Of a stretch of DNA of 64,000 bases, positions 9,677 through 21,811 are shown piece by piece; the stretch's first letter is position 1, and each line of letters opens with the position of its first letter. Source of the DNA: Scytonematopsis contorta HA4267-MV1 (GTDB taxonomy: Bacteria; Cyanobacteriota; Cyanobacteriia; Cyanobacteriales; Nostocaceae); assembly GCA_019359035.1 (NCBI GenBank), contig JAHHIC010000068.1, positions 1 through 64,000 of the forward strand. Direction: 5' to 3'. The notes under the pieces were generated by a model. That model saw nothing but the letters and a program-made list of their open reading frames with translations, was not told the origin of the DNA and ran no database searches. The position numbers and the translations under genes were made by a program.

Positions 9677-11383
9677 TTAAAACGAAAACACACTTCTCAG
9701 AGTGCTTTGCCAGACTGTGCCACTAGCACTATTGTTATTGGGATTCACTATTAATGATAATGTGGGCGTCAACGATAAATTTTCGTTTAGCTGTAAATTG
9801 TAAAAAGCTTCTAGGTTAGTTTGGGTCGCGTTGCCGAAATCCTTACTAATAAAAGGCTGGCCAATAGCCACACCCGCAAGAGTTCCGGGAATCACTATGT
9901 CTCTCCAACCTACACCCAGAGACCATGTAAGGGGTTTTGTATCTATATTGCGGTTTATAGCTGTGTTAAATCCTTGGTAGTTTCCAATCCCTAAGCGTCC
10001 AAAAATCCCCATACTCCTATTCAGAGCATATTCGGCGTTAACCCCAAAAGCATTAATATTGGTGTTATTGGCGACGGCATTTGTGTATTGTAATTTTAAT
10101 TTTAGCTTGTCTGTGGGTACAAATTCTACTTCTAAACTTCCTTGACGTGGTTGACCAAATAAGCCACCGTTACTATTAGTATTTTCTTGGTTGTTTGTTT
10201 GGTTGGTTATTTGGTTAGAAGTTTGGTTCGCATTTGCAGCAATATAAAGAGTTCGTACGCTGAATTTACTACCTTGAGGACTCCAAGCTATTGCAGCACC
10301 AGCACCACCTTGTCTGTCTACTTGGTTTTGGACAATTAGGGGATTGTTCAGAAAAACAGTAGAGCTAAAATCTAAGGCTTCATTATTTGCATATCTGTTG
10401 CGGTCTATAAAATCGCGAGGAGACATTTTTGTTCCTACCGTAACCGCTAAATCAGATGTGGGGTTAAAAGTGTAATATAACCGTCGTAGCTTTAAATTCT
10501 CCTCTACTCCCGTATAATCAAGCCCACCTGCGTTATTAATAAAACCACTATTACTCAGGGAATTCGGGTTTTTACTGTTAGCATTAGAAACTGCATCACC
10601 CCCATTATTACCCGCTTCTAACTGTAGAAGCAATAAATCTTTTCTATTAAAACTGGTTAAAAAATTGAGCCTAGTGCGATTAACTACAGTCATCTTGGCA
10701 TCACTACCATCAGTCAGGGCATAAACTCCCTGTGCTTGCAACTTTGTGGTAGTAGAAAATACATTCGACTCCATTTCCTGAATACGATTTTCAGAAATAT
10801 GAATACGATTTTTTAACTCGTCTAACGCAACACGATAATCCTTTTGTAAGCGTCGTAGTACAATCATATCTCGTTGGATAAACTCATCTCCAATCGCATC
10901 GGCAATTAAATTTTCTACTTTATCTAAAGTTGCCGCTAAAGCTGCAGCATACTCATACCGATTAACCGGACGATTCCCACGAAACCGACGATTAGGGTAA
11001 CCAGCGAGAATTCCATAACGTTCCATCAACGTTTTTAAAGCCTGATAAGCCCAATCTGTGGGTTTTACATCAGACAAATCAGCAACTGAGGGAATGGAGA
11101 ACTGGGAGTTGGGAGTGGGGAGTTCCGACGCTGGTAGTTGTGATGTTTCTGTGGTGGTATCTAGGTATTGAGGGCTGTCTAATGATGGGTCTGACGTTTG
11201 TAGAGACGCGATTAATCGCGTCTCCTCGATATATCGCGTCTCTACAGGTAATGAGGTGGCCTGGGATGGCAGGCATGTCTGGGTTAATATCTGGGTAACA
11301 ATGCCGCTACCAAGCAAAGTTCTAGCCAAAAATTTGAAGGTAAAAATTATCTGCTTCAAATATATTTCCAACCTCAATTTCAT
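9677..11383 (-). CDS. SLH/OprB-type outer-membrane porin (iron uptake porin family)
   Basis: 568 residues from the ATG at 11383; an in-frame GTG lies three bases earlier. A hydrophobic N-terminus (about 10-40) is a likely signal sequence. Then comes a low-complexity linker (about 45-95), one SLH domain (DVKPTDWAYQALKTLMERYG..NRPVNRYEYAAALA, about 103-160), a coiled coil (about 165-215), and a C-terminal OprB-like beta-barrel ending in aromatic F (RSVFSF). This architecture is that of cyanobacterial SomA/SomB-like porins, which carry ions and small solutes across the outer membrane and bind the cell wall through SLH. The linker is partly built from repeats: a GAGACGCGAT palindrome at 11200-11247 and STRR units at 11092-11122, both translated in frame. 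Confidence 0.9.
   Translation of the reverse strand: MKLRLEIYLKQIIFTFKFLARTLLGSGIVTQILTQTCLPSQATSLPVETRYIEETRLIASLQTSDPSLDSPQYLDTTTETSQLPASELPTPNSQFSIPSVADLSDVKPTDWAYQALKTLMERYGILAGYPNRRFRGNRPVNRYEYAAALAATLDKVENLIADAIGDEFIQRDMIVLRRLQKDYRVALDELKNRIHISENRIQEMESNVFSTTTKLQAQGVYALTDGSDAKMTVVNRTRLNFLTSFNRKDLLLLQLEAGNNGGDAVSNANSKNPNSLSNSGFINNAGGLDYTGVEENLKLRRLYYTFNPTSDLAVTVGTKMSPRDFIDRNRYANNEALDFSSTVFLNNPLIVQNQVDRQGGAGAAIAWSPQGSKFSVRTLYIAANANQTSNQITNQTNNQENTNSNGGLFGQPRQGSLEVEFVPTDKLKLKLQYTNAVANNTNINAFGVNAEYALNRSMGIFGRLGIGNYQGFNTAINRNIDTKPLTWSLGVGWRDIVIPGTLAGVAIGQPFISKDFGNATQTNLEAFYNLQLNENLSLTPTLSLIVNPNNNSASGTVWQSTLRSVFSF
11092..11247. repeat. Two repeat types inside the porin linker
   Basis: STRR-like units (GGGAGTT, GGGAGTG, GGGAGTT) occupy 11104-11124. 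A palindromic GTAGAGACGCGAT..ATCGCGTCTC unit, partly doubled, occupies 11200-11247. The second is related to the 21-bp repeats at 31962-32046. Both are read in frame as porin linker. Confidence 0.65.
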
Positions 11384-11406
11384 CACCTACAGCCCCTATG
11401 TGGATA

Positions 11407-11841
11407 TTACTGACTCACAAGTTGTTGATTGGTAGCTTTATTTTCAACGGAACCTTGTGTACTTAATTGAATCAGTTCTACCTTATACCCATCTGGGTCA
11501 TCAACAAATGCTATGACAGTAGAACCATGTTTCATAGGGCCAGGTTCCCGTGTTACCTTACCACCTTGCTTTTTAATTTCTTCGCAGGTAGCATAAATGT
11601 CATCAACACCAAGGGCTATGTGACCGTAAGCATCGCCCAAATTATATTTTTCTACACCCCAGTTGTAAGTAAGTTCTAATACAGTGTTATCAGACTCTTC
11701 ACCATAACCGACAAATGCGAGAGTAAATTTGCCACCTGGGTAATCTTTTTTGCGGAGTAATTTCATCCCTAAGATTTCACAGTAAAATTTCAGGGACTCG
11801 TCCAGGTTGCCAACCCGCAGCATTGTGTGTAGTAAGCGCAT
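11407..11841 (-). CDS. gloA: Lactoylglutathione lyase (glyoxalase I)
   Basis: 144 residues from the ATG at 11841, preceded by AGGAGAG at good spacing; a longer frame upstream is unlikely because it runs into a REP-like repeat. Product begins [20 protein letters not shown]. Metal ligands of the family are visible: His5, Glu in VLELTYNWG, His in [10 protein letters not shown], and Glu in YKVELIQL. It converts the methylglyoxal-glutathione hemithioacetal to S-lactoylglutathione in the cytosol, detoxifying methylglyoxal from glycolysis. The enolase gene lies nearby on the other strand. A C-terminal tail of about 17 residues rich in Q and N is specific to this protein. Confidence 0.95.
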   Translation of the reverse strand: MRLLHTMLRVGNLDESLKFYCEILGMKLLRKKDYPGGKFTLAFVGYGEESDNTVLELTYNWGVEKYNLGDAYGHIALGVDDIYATCEEIKKQGGKVTREPGPMKHGSTVIAFVDDPDGYKVELIQLSTQGSVENKATNQQLVSQ

Positions 11842-11913
11842 ATTAGTCTCTCCTGATAGCTTCTTCTTGATTGTAAAGGACACAGACCTAGCCACAAAAA
11901 CCCCAACCCCAAA

Positions 11914-12074
11914 GAACCCCACCCCCAACCCCCTCCCCGCTCTTCGTGGAGGGGGCTACGATTGACGGTAAATATTCTCGAAAATATAAAAATAGAATCA
12001 AAATATCAAATACTAATCCTCTATTTTTCGTAGCCCCCTCCCCCCTAGGGGGGAGGGGGTTGGGGGTGGGGTTC
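11914..12074. repeat. Inverted pair of GTAG REP-like hairpins (copies b and c)
   Basis: Copy b (minus strand, 11959 to 11914) and copy c (plus strand, 12030 to 12074) face away from each other, with their GTAG ends inside and a 70-bp AT-rich spacer. Hairpins are CCCCCTCCACG/GCGGGGAGGGGG (imperfect) and CCCCCTCCCCC/GGGGGAGGGGG. Each is followed by TTGGGGGTGGGGTTC. This matches a REP doublet (REPIN-like) layout. Confidence 0.75.
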
Positions 12075-13865
<1,791 letters not shown>

Positions 13866-13868
<3 letters not shown>

Positions 13869-13996
13869 GTTGGTGTCGAGGAACGAGACCCAACTTTTTA
13901 TGACCTAAGTATTTGCAGCCCAAATATTTGCGGCCCAACTATTTGCAACCCAACTATCTGCTGATATGTTGGGTTTCGTTCCTCAACCCAACCTAC
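13866..13996. repeat. Inverted repeat between eno and argC
   Basis: GTAGGTTGGTGTCGAGGAAC (13866 on) and the complementary GTTCCTCAACCCAACCTAC (13978-13996) are arms around three partial direct repeats of the type ATTTGCAGCCCAA (about 16 bp each). Dispersed repeats ending in AACCCAACCTAC are common in cyanobacteria. It lies between convergent stop codons and may also terminate both genes. Confidence 0.7.
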
Positions 13997-15057
13997 GGAT
14001 AAAATCCTACTTTGGGCAATCCTAAACTCTCATCCCAACCCATCATTATGTTCATGCATTGAATTGCTTGTCCTGCTTGTCCTTTGATTAAGTTGTCAAT
14101 TGCTGACATAACTATTACCCGACCTGTACGACGGTCTACTTCTATTCCTATGTAACAGTTGTTGCTGCCACATGCCCATTTTGTTTGAGGATATACCCCA
14201 CCTTCGCAAATTGTTACCCAGGAGGAATTACGGTAAAAAGCTTTAAAAATGGTAATTAAATCATCTCTCACTAAACCGGGGTCACGGAGTTTTGCGTACA
14301 CTGTTGATAAGATACCCCGCACCATCGGTATCAGGTGGGGAGTGAATTGTATCATCACTTCGTGTCCTGCTAGGTCACTACAAATTTGTTCGATTTCGGG
14401 TGTATGACGGTGTCGTGCAACACCATAAGCGCCTAAGGAATTATCCGCTTCTGCGAGTAGCATATTGATTTTGGCTTCCCTTCCACCTCCGGATGTGCCT
14501 GATTTCGCGTCGATGATGGCCGTTTCGGGTATTATTAAGCCTTGTTTGAGTAGCGGTGAAAGTGCTAGCAAACTAGCGGTTGGGTAACAGCCAGGACAAC
14601 CAATTAACTGAGCTTCGGCAATGCGATCACGATAAAGTTCGGGTAAGCCATAAATGGCAGTTGCAGCGGTGGAACTATCGTTTCTTTCTTTGTTGTACCA
14701 AGCAGTATAGGTTGAGAGGTCGCTAAATCGGTAATCAGCGCTTAAGTCGAGAACTTTACAACCTTTTTCTAATAATTTTGGCGCCATTTGGCAAGCCAAT
14801 CCATTAGGTACAGAAAGAAATACAACTTCACAGCGATGAGCTACGGCTTCGATATCTACAGCTTCAATTTGCAGGTTGACTTTCCCCGTGAAATGTGGGT
14901 AGAGGGTTACATCAGTAAAAGACTTACCAGCATTGCTTTCACCACCTAAATAAACAAGCTCAACCTCCGGATGGTCTAGCAATAGACGTACTAGCTGCAC
15001 TCCACCATAACCCGACGCGCCTATTATTCCCGCTGGTACGCGCCTAAAATTACCCAT
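13993..15057 (-). CDS. argC: N-acetyl-gamma-glutamyl-phosphate reductase
   Basis: 354 residues. Third step of arginine biosynthesis: NADPH-dependent reduction of N-acetylglutamyl phosphate to the semialdehyde, in the cytosol. The Rossmann start [18 protein letters not shown] binds NADP. The catalytic cysteine lies in [15 protein letters not shown] (about residue 156), and the conserved [11 protein letters not shown] and [10 protein letters not shown] segments hold substrate-binding and catalytic His residues. Divergent from ribBA with a 157-bp shared upstream region, so the two promoters lie back to back. Its last codons overlap the arm of the inverted repeat at 13978-13996. Confidence 0.97.
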   Translation of the reverse strand: MGNFRRVPAGIIGASGYGGVQLVRLLLDHPEVELVYLGGESNAGKSFTDVTLYPHFTGKVNLQIEAVDIEAVAHRCEVVFLSVPNGLACQMAPKLLEKGCKVLDLSADYRFSDLSTYTAWYNKERNDSSTAATAIYGLPELYRDRIAEAQLIGCPGCYPTASLLALSPLLKQGLIIPETAIIDAKSGTSGGGREAKINMLLAEADNSLGAYGVARHRHTPEIEQICSDLAGHEVMIQFTPHLIPMVRGILSTVYAKLRDPGLVRDDLITIFKAFYRNSSWVTICEGGVYPQTKWACGSNNCYIGIEVDRRTGRVIVMSAIDNLIKGQAGQAIQCMNIMMGWDESLGLPKVGFYP

Positions 15058-15220
15058 AATTATTAAATCCTTATCTGTTTTTATTTTAATCTCGAATTAA
15101 CACTATCATTTGTGGGCAGTAGGGGAAGGAGAGTTTTGAGTTTTGAATTTTTCGTTTTGAGTTACAATCTGAAATAAGGGATTGTTAAAAAAAATTTACG
15201 AGTGGTAGCAAAAATTGTCT

Positions 15221-16903
15221 GTGTCGCAGCTTAACACCGCTTCAAACCTAACCTTTGAATTTGATTCTATTGATTCCGCTTTGGCAGACCTGAAAGCGGG
15301 TCGCGTTATTGTTGTGGTTGATGATGAAAATCGCGAAAATGAAGGGGACTTAATTTGTGCTGCCCAGTTTGCAACGCCAGACATTATTAATTTTATGGCT
15401 GTTGAAGCACGCGGTCTAATTTGTTTAGCGATGACGGGACAGCGTTTGGATGAATTGGATTTGCCTTTAATGGTAACCAATATTACTGATACTAACCAAA
15501 CAGCATTTACTGTTAGTATTGATGCTGGTCCTCACTTAGGAGTATCTACCGGAATTTCTGCTGATGACCGCGCTAAAACTATTCAAGTAACCCTAAATCC
15601 TGCAACAAGACCAATTGATTTACGCCGTCCTGGCCATATTTTCCCTTTAAGAGCGCGGGAAGGTGGTGTATTAAAAAGGGCGGGACATACTGAAGCTTCT
15701 GTTGATTTATCCCGACTGGCTGGCTTATATCCAGCGGGGGTGATTTGCGAAATTCAAAACTCCGATGGTTCGATGGCGCGGTTACCACAGCTGGTAGAAT
15801 ACGCCAAGCATCATAAACTAAAAATTATTAGTATTGCTGATTTAATTAGTTATCGTCTCAAACACGACCGTTTAATTATTCGGGAAGCGATTGCTGATTT
15901 ACCGACTCAGTTCGGACACTTCCAAATTTATGCTTATCGTCACACCCTAGATAATACAGAACATGTAGCTATTGTTAAAGGTGACCCTGCTACTTTTGCT
16001 TCGGAACCTGTGATGGTGCGGATGCATTCTGAATGTCTTACTGGTGATGCCTTAGGTTCACTACGTTGCGATTGTCGGATGCAGTTGCAAGCAGCACTGA
16101 AAATGATTGAAGAAGTTGATAAAGGGGTCGTTGTATACCTAAGGCAAGAAGGACGGGGTATTGGGTTAATTAATAAGCTAAAAGCCTATTCTCTGCAAGA
16201 TATGGGCTTGGATACCGTAGAAGCAAATGAGCGTTTAGGATTCCCTGCAGACCTACGTGATTATGGAATGGGGGCACAAATGCTGATGGACTTAGGGGTA
16301 CACAAGATAAGATTAATCACTAATAATCCCCGTAAAATTGCTGGATTAAAGGGATATAGCCTGGAAGTAGTAGACCGAGTACCTTTGCTGATTGAACGGA
16401 ATGACTACAATTCTTATTACTTAGCGACCAAGGCTAAAAAGCTGGGTCACATGTTGTTACAAACTTTTTTGGTCACAGTCGCAGTACATTGGCAAGATAC
16501 CCCTGATTCAGTAACGGAACGATACGAACGTTTAGAAAAACTACGACACTTAGCAAAAGAACACCATCTATTATTACAAGAAGAAGTGCGTCCTTTGGCA
16601 ATAGCCTTGTTTGATAAACCATCCTTGGCAGTACATTTTGGGTTTGACCAACCACGATTAGCAGCGCATGATTGGTATAAGGACAAAGAACATCCTTATG
16701 TACAAGCGATAGGGGAAGTTTTAGACTATTTAGTTAAGTTGCCTTATGTTCAAAAGTTAGAATTTTTGATTTCTCCTGGGGTAGACCCGTTGAGTAATTT
16801 GCAGGTGCAGCTGGATAGGCAAACTTTTCCCAATGGAATAATGCCTTCGTCTGTTTGTTGTGATGATTTGGGAACTCAGAAGATTTATAGTTTTGGAAAG
16901 TAA
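15221..16903 (+). CDS. ribBA: Bifunctional DHBP synthase / GTP cyclohydrolase II
   Basis: About 560 residues. The start is GTG at 15221 or TTG at 15215; no ATG fits before the conserved [14 protein letters not shown]. RibB domain (about 12-210): [33 protein letters not shown]. RibA domain (about 215-400): [16 protein letters not shown] then RCDCR, with the three zinc-binding cysteines, and the substrate segment [10 protein letters not shown]. It supplies both riboflavin precursors (DHBP and the diaminopyrimidinone) from ribulose 5-phosphate and GTP. A further 150 residues after the RibA domain have no assigned function and are a feature of cyanobacterial RibBA. Confidence 0.95.
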   Translation: MSQLNTASNLTFEFDSIDSALADLKAGRVIVVVDDENRENEGDLICAAQFATPDIINFMAVEARGLICLAMTGQRLDELDLPLMVTNITDTNQTAFTVSIDAGPHLGVSTGISADDRAKTIQVTLNPATRPIDLRRPGHIFPLRAREGGVLKRAGHTEASVDLSRLAGLYPAGVICEIQNSDGSMARLPQLVEYAKHHKLKIISIADLISYRLKHDRLIIREAIADLPTQFGHFQIYAYRHTLDNTEHVAIVKGDPATFASEPVMVRMHSECLTGDALGSLRCDCRMQLQAALKMIEEVDKGVVVYLRQEGRGIGLINKLKAYSLQDMGLDTVEANERLGFPADLRDYGMGAQMLMDLGVHKIRLITNNPRKIAGLKGYSLEVVDRVPLLIERNDYNSYYLATKAKKLGHMLLQTFLVTVAVHWQDTPDSVTERYERLEKLRHLAKEHHLLLQEEVRPLAIALFDKPSLAVHFGFDQPRLAAHDWYKDKEHPYVQAIGEVLDYLVKLPYVQKLEFLISPGVDPLSNLQVQLDRQTFPNGIMPSSVCCDDLGTQKIYSFGK

Positions 16904-16904
16904 C

Positions 16905-16991
16905 TAACCGCCAAGAACACCAAGTGAGCCAAGAGAAGTAAAACTTTGTAGCCTTTCTCTTCTTGGCGTTCTTGGCTACTTGGCGGTTCGT
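16905..16991. repeat. Dispersed inverted repeat (CGCCAAGAA type)
   Basis: AACCGCCAAGAACACCAAG on the left arm pairs with CTTGGCTACTTGGCGGTT on the right, with about 30 bp between. Single-arm copies of the same repeat occur at 32083-32115 and 35504-35536. Placed just after the ribBA stop, it may act as a terminator. Confidence 0.75.
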
Positions 16992-17444
16992 TATAGAGAC
17001 TAAAATTGTACTGATTATATTTCTTGCAAATAATAAATAATACACATATTTGCGAGAAACTTATTTATGCAAAAAACTCAGCCAATAAAATAACATAGAA
17101 ACTTTGACATCGGCAAGATATAAGTATTTTAATTAAATTATTTGTTCAAAAAAATACTCAAAGCATAGGTATTAATTATTAAGAATGTCTTGAAGATAAT
17201 ATGACTAAGCATTTGCTGAATAGCCATTTGGCGCTTTTTAGTACAAATACTTATACATTTGTAAAACTAATATGAGATGCAATATTTCTCCACATTAAAT
17301 TATTATGAAGAGTAGTAATATGTTTAACGTGGACACAAAGAATTGATTGCCATACTATCAGCATGGTGATGAAGAATTGCCATGTGTAAAAGTATTTCTG
17401 GATTGCTTGTACTCAGAGTAAAAATAGACTCTGGAAAAAAATAA
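16992..17444. other. AT-rich upstream region of the PBP gene
   Basis: 450 bp of AT-rich sequence without a credible gene on either strand. It presumably carries the promoter of the penicillin-binding protein gene. No recognised operator. Confidence 0.4.
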
Positions 17445-19262
17445 ATGCTTGGACGTTTAAAAGCACCTCTTATGATATTACGGGATAAATCTACTATTGA
17501 TTCTAACAAGAGTACTCTTACCGTTGGGCAGAATTTCCGGGGTATACATTGTATCGTTCTTAGTCTCTTAGTATTAGGGGGAGTTGTTAGCCGCTTAGCA
17601 TACTTACAACTTTCTGAAGGTGAACGTTTTGAGAAAATAGCACAATCTAACCGTGTTAGAGTAATTCCCACGCCTCCAGAAAGAGGAAATATTTTTGACC
17701 GCAACGGCAAAATTTTGGCTACGACAAGCGCAGCTCGTTCTGTTTATTTATGGCCAATGTCCCACAAAAAGCCATCTTGGGAAGCTGTTGTACCCCGTTT
17801 AGAAAAAATTCTTGGTATTTCAAAAGCAGAAATCGAAGAAAAACTAGATGAAGCAGGTTCTAATTCTGGTTCTCTAGTGCGGATTGCGAGTGATATCAAC
17901 ATGGCTCAGGTTACAGCAATAAAAGAATATGAAGATGAGCTTCCGAAAGTAGAGATACACAATGAAGGCGTTCGTACATACCCCTTTGGAGAGAAATATG
18001 CTCACTTAATGGGATATACACGGCAATTGAATGGTTACCAGCTAAGAGAAAAGCGGAGAGAGGGTTACCGTCTGGGAGATGTAATTGGTCAGATGGGTGC
18101 GGAGAAAGCATTTGAAAGAACTCTGCGAGGTAAATGGGGTGGAAAGAGGATAGAAGTAGATGCTAGAGGTCGCATGGTACAGCCATTGGGAGAGATAGAG
18201 GCTGAATCGGGTGATGATATTAATTTGACACTGGATGTAGAACTGCAAAAAGCGGCACAAAAAGCCTTGGAAGGAAGAAGAGGTGCGATTGTCGCGATGA
18301 ATCCCAACAATGGTGCGATTTTAGCGATGGCTTCTTATCCCACCTTTGACCCCAATATTTTCTCCAAAGAAAAACTCTCCAAAAAAGAATGGGAAAGTTT
18401 ACAGCAAAAACAAAACCCTTTGGTTAATCGCGCTCTTAGTGCTTTTCCCCCTGCAAGTACTTTTAAAATTGTCACCACCGCAGCAGGTCTGGAATCAGGA
18501 AAATTCTCTCCCACAACTGTGCTACCAACATATGGTTCTTTAAAATTTGGTGGTACTCGCTTTGGTGAATGGAACCATGCTGGTTTTGGTCCTTTGGGAT
18601 GGAGAGGTGCAATGGCAATGAGTAGTGATACATTCTTTTACCAAGTTGCAGCCAGAACAGGTGGAGAAGCTTTGATTGATTGGACTCGCAGATTTGGCTT
18701 TGGTGAAAAAAGTGGTTTTGAGTTTGCAACAGAAGAAGCAAAAGGGTTAGTTCCAGATACTGGTTACAAGTTAGTATCTATGAATCGAGAATGGACAGTG
18801 GGTGATTCGGTAAATATGTCAATAGGTCAAGGAGCGCTTTTAGCTACACCTTTGCAAGTTGCGATGATGTTTGCTGTGCCTGCAAATGGGGGTTACCGAG
18901 TTCAGCCACACCTGCTTAAAGACAATGAGGAAGCAAAAAATTGGCGTGAATCAGTAGGTATGAGTCCAGTGACCTTAAAAATTATCCGAGATGGACTAAG
19001 GGAAGTTATTACCAGAGGTACGGGTAAAGGATTAAATACCCCATCAGTGCCTATTGCTGGAAAAACAGGAACCGCTGAAGCTTGGCTAACCAATGGTGTT
19101 AAACAAAATCACACCTGGTTTGGTGCTTATGCACCCTTTGATAAACCGGAAATTGTAGTTGTGACTTTTGCGGAACATTCCGATGGTAGTGGTGGTAAGG
19201 TGGCTGGACCGATAACTTTGGAAGTTATTGAAAAATATTTCCAGATGAAGCGCAAAAAATAA
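17445..19262 (+). CDS. mrdA: Penicillin-binding protein 2 (class B transpeptidase)
   Basis: 605 residues. One N-terminal membrane anchor (about 37-55, LSLLVLGGVVSRLAYL) precedes the PBP dimer domain (RVIPTPPERGNIFDRNGKIL) and a transpeptidase domain. The catalytic serine lies in PPASTFKIVT (SxxK, about residue 337). The SxN-like box is MSSDTFFYQ, with Asp in place of Asn as in other PBP2 proteins. The KTG box is AGKTGTAEAW (about 538). It crosslinks peptidoglycan in the periplasm for cell elongation. In many bacteria mrdA sits with mreBCD/rodA, but those are not adjacent here. FtsI is the main alternative; the dimer domain and DTFFY box favour PBP2. Confidence 0.92.
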   Translation: MLGRLKAPLMILRDKSTIDSNKSTLTVGQNFRGIHCIVLSLLVLGGVVSRLAYLQLSEGERFEKIAQSNRVRVIPTPPERGNIFDRNGKILATTSAARSVYLWPMSHKKPSWEAVVPRLEKILGISKAEIEEKLDEAGSNSGSLVRIASDINMAQVTAIKEYEDELPKVEIHNEGVRTYPFGEKYAHLMGYTRQLNGYQLREKRREGYRLGDVIGQMGAEKAFERTLRGKWGGKRIEVDARGRMVQPLGEIEAESGDDINLTLDVELQKAAQKALEGRRGAIVAMNPNNGAILAMASYPTFDPNIFSKEKLSKKEWESLQQKQNPLVNRALSAFPPASTFKIVTTAAGLESGKFSPTTVLPTYGSLKFGGTRFGEWNHAGFGPLGWRGAMAMSSDTFFYQVAARTGGEALIDWTRRFGFGEKSGFEFATEEAKGLVPDTGYKLVSMNREWTVGDSVNMSIGQGALLATPLQVAMMFAVPANGGYRVQPHLLKDNEEAKNWRESVGMSPVTLKIIRDGLREVITRGTGKGLNTPSVPIAGKTGTAEAWLTNGVKQNHTWFGAYAPFDKPEIVVVTFAEHSDGSGGKVAGPITLEVIEKYFQMKRKK

Positions 19263-19266
19263 AGAA

Positions 19267-19392
19267 GAACCTCACCCCCAACACCACGGACCGCAAGCGA
19301 GAAGGGGGCTACGAAAATAGATAAAAATAATGTCTATTTTTGATTGATGAAAATATTTATTATCAATTGTAGCCCCCTCCCCGTAAACCTAC
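19267..19392. repeat. Inverted pair of GTAG REP-like elements (copies d and e), right one broken
   Basis: Copy d (minus, 19312 to 19267) has a decayed hairpin and ends in GGGGGTGAGGTTC. Copy e (plus, from 19369) keeps GTAGCCCCCTCCCCGT, then breaks into unrelated sequence with CCTACCGTGTACACAC. GTAG ends face inside with a 56-bp spacer, as at 11914-12074. The broken right half runs into the 5' end of the histidine kinase gene. Confidence 0.65.
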
Positions 19393-21776
19393 CGTGTACA
19401 CACAAGTCTCGAAATAGTCTTAAAGTTCCACGAAATGACCGTTCAGGGATTTATAGTTATGTTTGGGGAACGGATAATCAAGGTAATCGCAAAGATTTGT
19501 TGATGCTTGTCAACTATAATGTACTTGAAGAACCTTGGTACAAAGAAGCAATCAAAAAAGATAAACCAAGTTGGGGTTCTGTATATAGTTGGGAAGCTGA
19601 TTCCAGCTACATAGCTCTTTCTGCACATCGTCCTATTTTAGATGCTAATCAAAAAGTTATTGGTGTTTTAGGAATTGATATTTTATTATCAAGTATTAGT
19701 AATTTTCTTAAACAGCTAAAAGTTAGCTCATCTGGAAAAGTTTTTATTATCGAGCGAAATGGCTTATTAATAGCCAATTCGGAACAAGAAAAATTATATA
19801 CTATCGTAAATGGTCAAACACAAAGACTAGCGGCTAAAAATAGTCGAAATCCTTTAGTGAAGGCTACAGCACAATATTTTCAAAATAAAGTTATTAATTG
19901 GCAAAATATCCAAAATCATAAAAGTTTTAAATTTGAGTTTAAAGGAGCAAGTCATTTTTTACATATTGCTCCTTGGAAAGATAATTACGGTTTAGACTGG
20001 TTAGTGGTTATTGTCGTACCTGAATCCGATTTCATGGCAGAAATAGAAGAGAATAACCGCACCACTATATTATTATGTATTTTAGCTTCTTTAATTGCCG
20101 CATTGATTGGTATTTTAACTTCTCATTGGATTATTCAACCAATCGTAAGTTTAACAAATGCAAGTGTTGATATTGCTTCTGGAAAATTAACTCAAAAAAT
20201 AGCTATTAGTAATGTTAGGGAAATTAACATTCTTGCTGAATCATTCAATAAAATGGCTGGACAATTGCGGGAGTATTTTACAAATTTAGAGAAAAGCAAT
20301 CAAGAGTTAGAAAAACGAGTAGAAGAACGTACTGCACAATTACAATTAGCAAAAGAAGGAGCTGATGCTGCGAATCAAGCTAAAAGTGAATTTTTAGCTA
20401 ATATGAGTCATGAGCTTCGTACTCCTCTAAATGGTATTCTTGGCTACGCTCAAATTCTCCAACGCGATAAAACCGCAAGTGCAAAACAACTTGATGGAGT
20501 GAGCATTATTTACCAATGTGGGTCTCATTTATTGACTTTAATTAATGATATTTTAGATTTATCTAAAATTGAAGCTAAAAAGCTAGAACTTTATCCTAAA
20601 GAGTTTAATTTAGAAAAGTTTTTATTAGGAGTGCGGGATATTTGTTGTATCAAAGCAGAGCAAAAAGAAATAAATTTTAAGTTTCAGATATTGAATAAGT
20701 TACCAACTGCGGTTTTTACTGATGATAAACGCTTGCGTCAAGTGTTAATTAATTTATTAGGTAACGCTATTAAATTTACAAACAAAGGAGGTGTAAATTT
20801 TAAAGTAGGATTATTAAGTACACAACAAACTGACAATAACCAAGAAATAAGCAAAATTCGTTTTCAAATTGAAGATTCGGGTGTGGGTATGACACCAGAA
20901 CAACTACAAAAAATATTCTTACCTTTTGAGCAGGTGGGAGATATTAAAACTAAAGCTGAGGGTACAGGTTTAGGATTAACAATTAGCCGTCAAATTGTAG
21001 AAATGATGGGTAGTGAAATTCAAGTTGAAAGTACTTATACTCAAGGTAGTATATTTTGGTTTGATTTAAACTTACCTGTTGTTAGCGATTGGATACCTTC
21101 AGAATTTAGTGGATTTAATCCAAATGTTATCGGGTATAAAGGAGAAACCCGCAGTATTTTAATTGTAGATGACCGTTGGGAAAACTGTGCTGTGCTTATA
21201 AATTTACTTGAACCTTTTGGATTTAAAATTTTTGAGGCTAATGATGGAAAAGAAGGTTTAAGAATGGCTGAGTTATGTCAACCAGATTTAATTATCACTG
21301 ATATTGCTATGCCTATAATTGACGGTTTAGAAATGACAAAAATTTTACGTTCTCAGGCAAAGTATAGTAATACTATTATTATCGCATCTTCTGCTAGCGT
21401 ATTTAATTTTAATCGTCAACAAAGTCGGGAAGCAGGTTGCAATGATTTTCTCCCTAAACCGGTACAAGCACAAGAATTATTTGAACAGATACAACATTAT
21501 TTACAATTAGTTTGGACTTCTCATAATCAAGATAATAATTTACATAATTCAAGTATTAGTAAAGAAATTGTATTTCCACCTTTAGAGGAGTTAACATTTT
21601 TATATAAAGCCGCTAAGTCTGGTTATATATTAGATATTCAAGAAGAAGCTAAGCGCATTCAACAGCTAGATAACAAATATATTGCTTTCGCAGAAAAAAT
21701 ATTAGAATTAGCGGCTGAATTTGAAGACGAAGCAATTGTTGAATTTCTCAAACCCAATTTTTTAAATAAAACATAA
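19344..21776 (+). CDS. Hybrid sensor histidine kinase, 5'-truncated
   Basis: 810 codons, but the first 22 or so ([20 protein letters not shown]) are read through the REP-like element. Recognisable homology starts at NSLKV and is the second half of a dCache sensor domain ([39 protein letters not shown]). The first membrane helix and the first half of dCache are missing. Then follow a membrane helix (about 232-255), HAMP, coiled coil, HisKA with [17 protein letters not shown], HATPase with [17 protein letters not shown] and GTGLGLTI, and a receiver domain with phospho-Asp in LIITDIAMP and Lys in LPKPV. Likely a broken sensor, or one expressed without its periplasmic input. A second kinase gene follows after 35 bp. 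Confidence 0.8.
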   Translation: MMKIFIINCSPLPVNLPCTHKSRNSLKVPRNDRSGIYSYVWGTDNQGNRKDLLMLVNYNVLEEPWYKEAIKKDKPSWGSVYSWEADSSYIALSAHRPILDANQKVIGVLGIDILLSSISNFLKQLKVSSSGKVFIIERNGLLIANSEQEKLYTIVNGQTQRLAAKNSRNPLVKATAQYFQNKVINWQNIQNHKSFKFEFKGASHFLHIAPWKDNYGLDWLVVIVVPESDFMAEIEENNRTTILLCILASLIAALIGILTSHWIIQPIVSLTNASVDIASGKLTQKIAISNVREINILAESFNKMAGQLREYFTNLEKSNQELEKRVEERTAQLQLAKEGADAANQAKSEFLANMSHELRTPLNGILGYAQILQRDKTASAKQLDGVSIIYQCGSHLLTLINDILDLSKIEAKKLELYPKEFNLEKFLLGVRDICCIKAEQKEINFKFQILNKLPTAVFTDDKRLRQVLINLLGNAIKFTNKGGVNFKVGLLSTQQTDNNQEISKIRFQIEDSGVGMTPEQLQKIFLPFEQVGDIKTKAEGTGLGLTISRQIVEMMGSEIQVESTYTQGSIFWFDLNLPVVSDWIPSEFSGFNPNVIGYKGETRSILIVDDRWENCAVLINLLEPFGFKIFEANDGKEGLRMAELCQPDLIITDIAMPIIDGLEMTKILRSQAKYSNTIIIASSASVFNFNRQQSREAGCNDFLPKPVQAQELFEQIQHYLQLVWTSHNQDNNLHNSSISKEIVFPPLEELTFLYKAAKSGYILDIQEEAKRIQQLDNKYIAFAEKILELAAEFEDEAIVEFLKPNFLNKT

Positions 21777-21811
21777 TTTTGCTATCACTTTTATAATAAA
21801 CATGATTGAAT

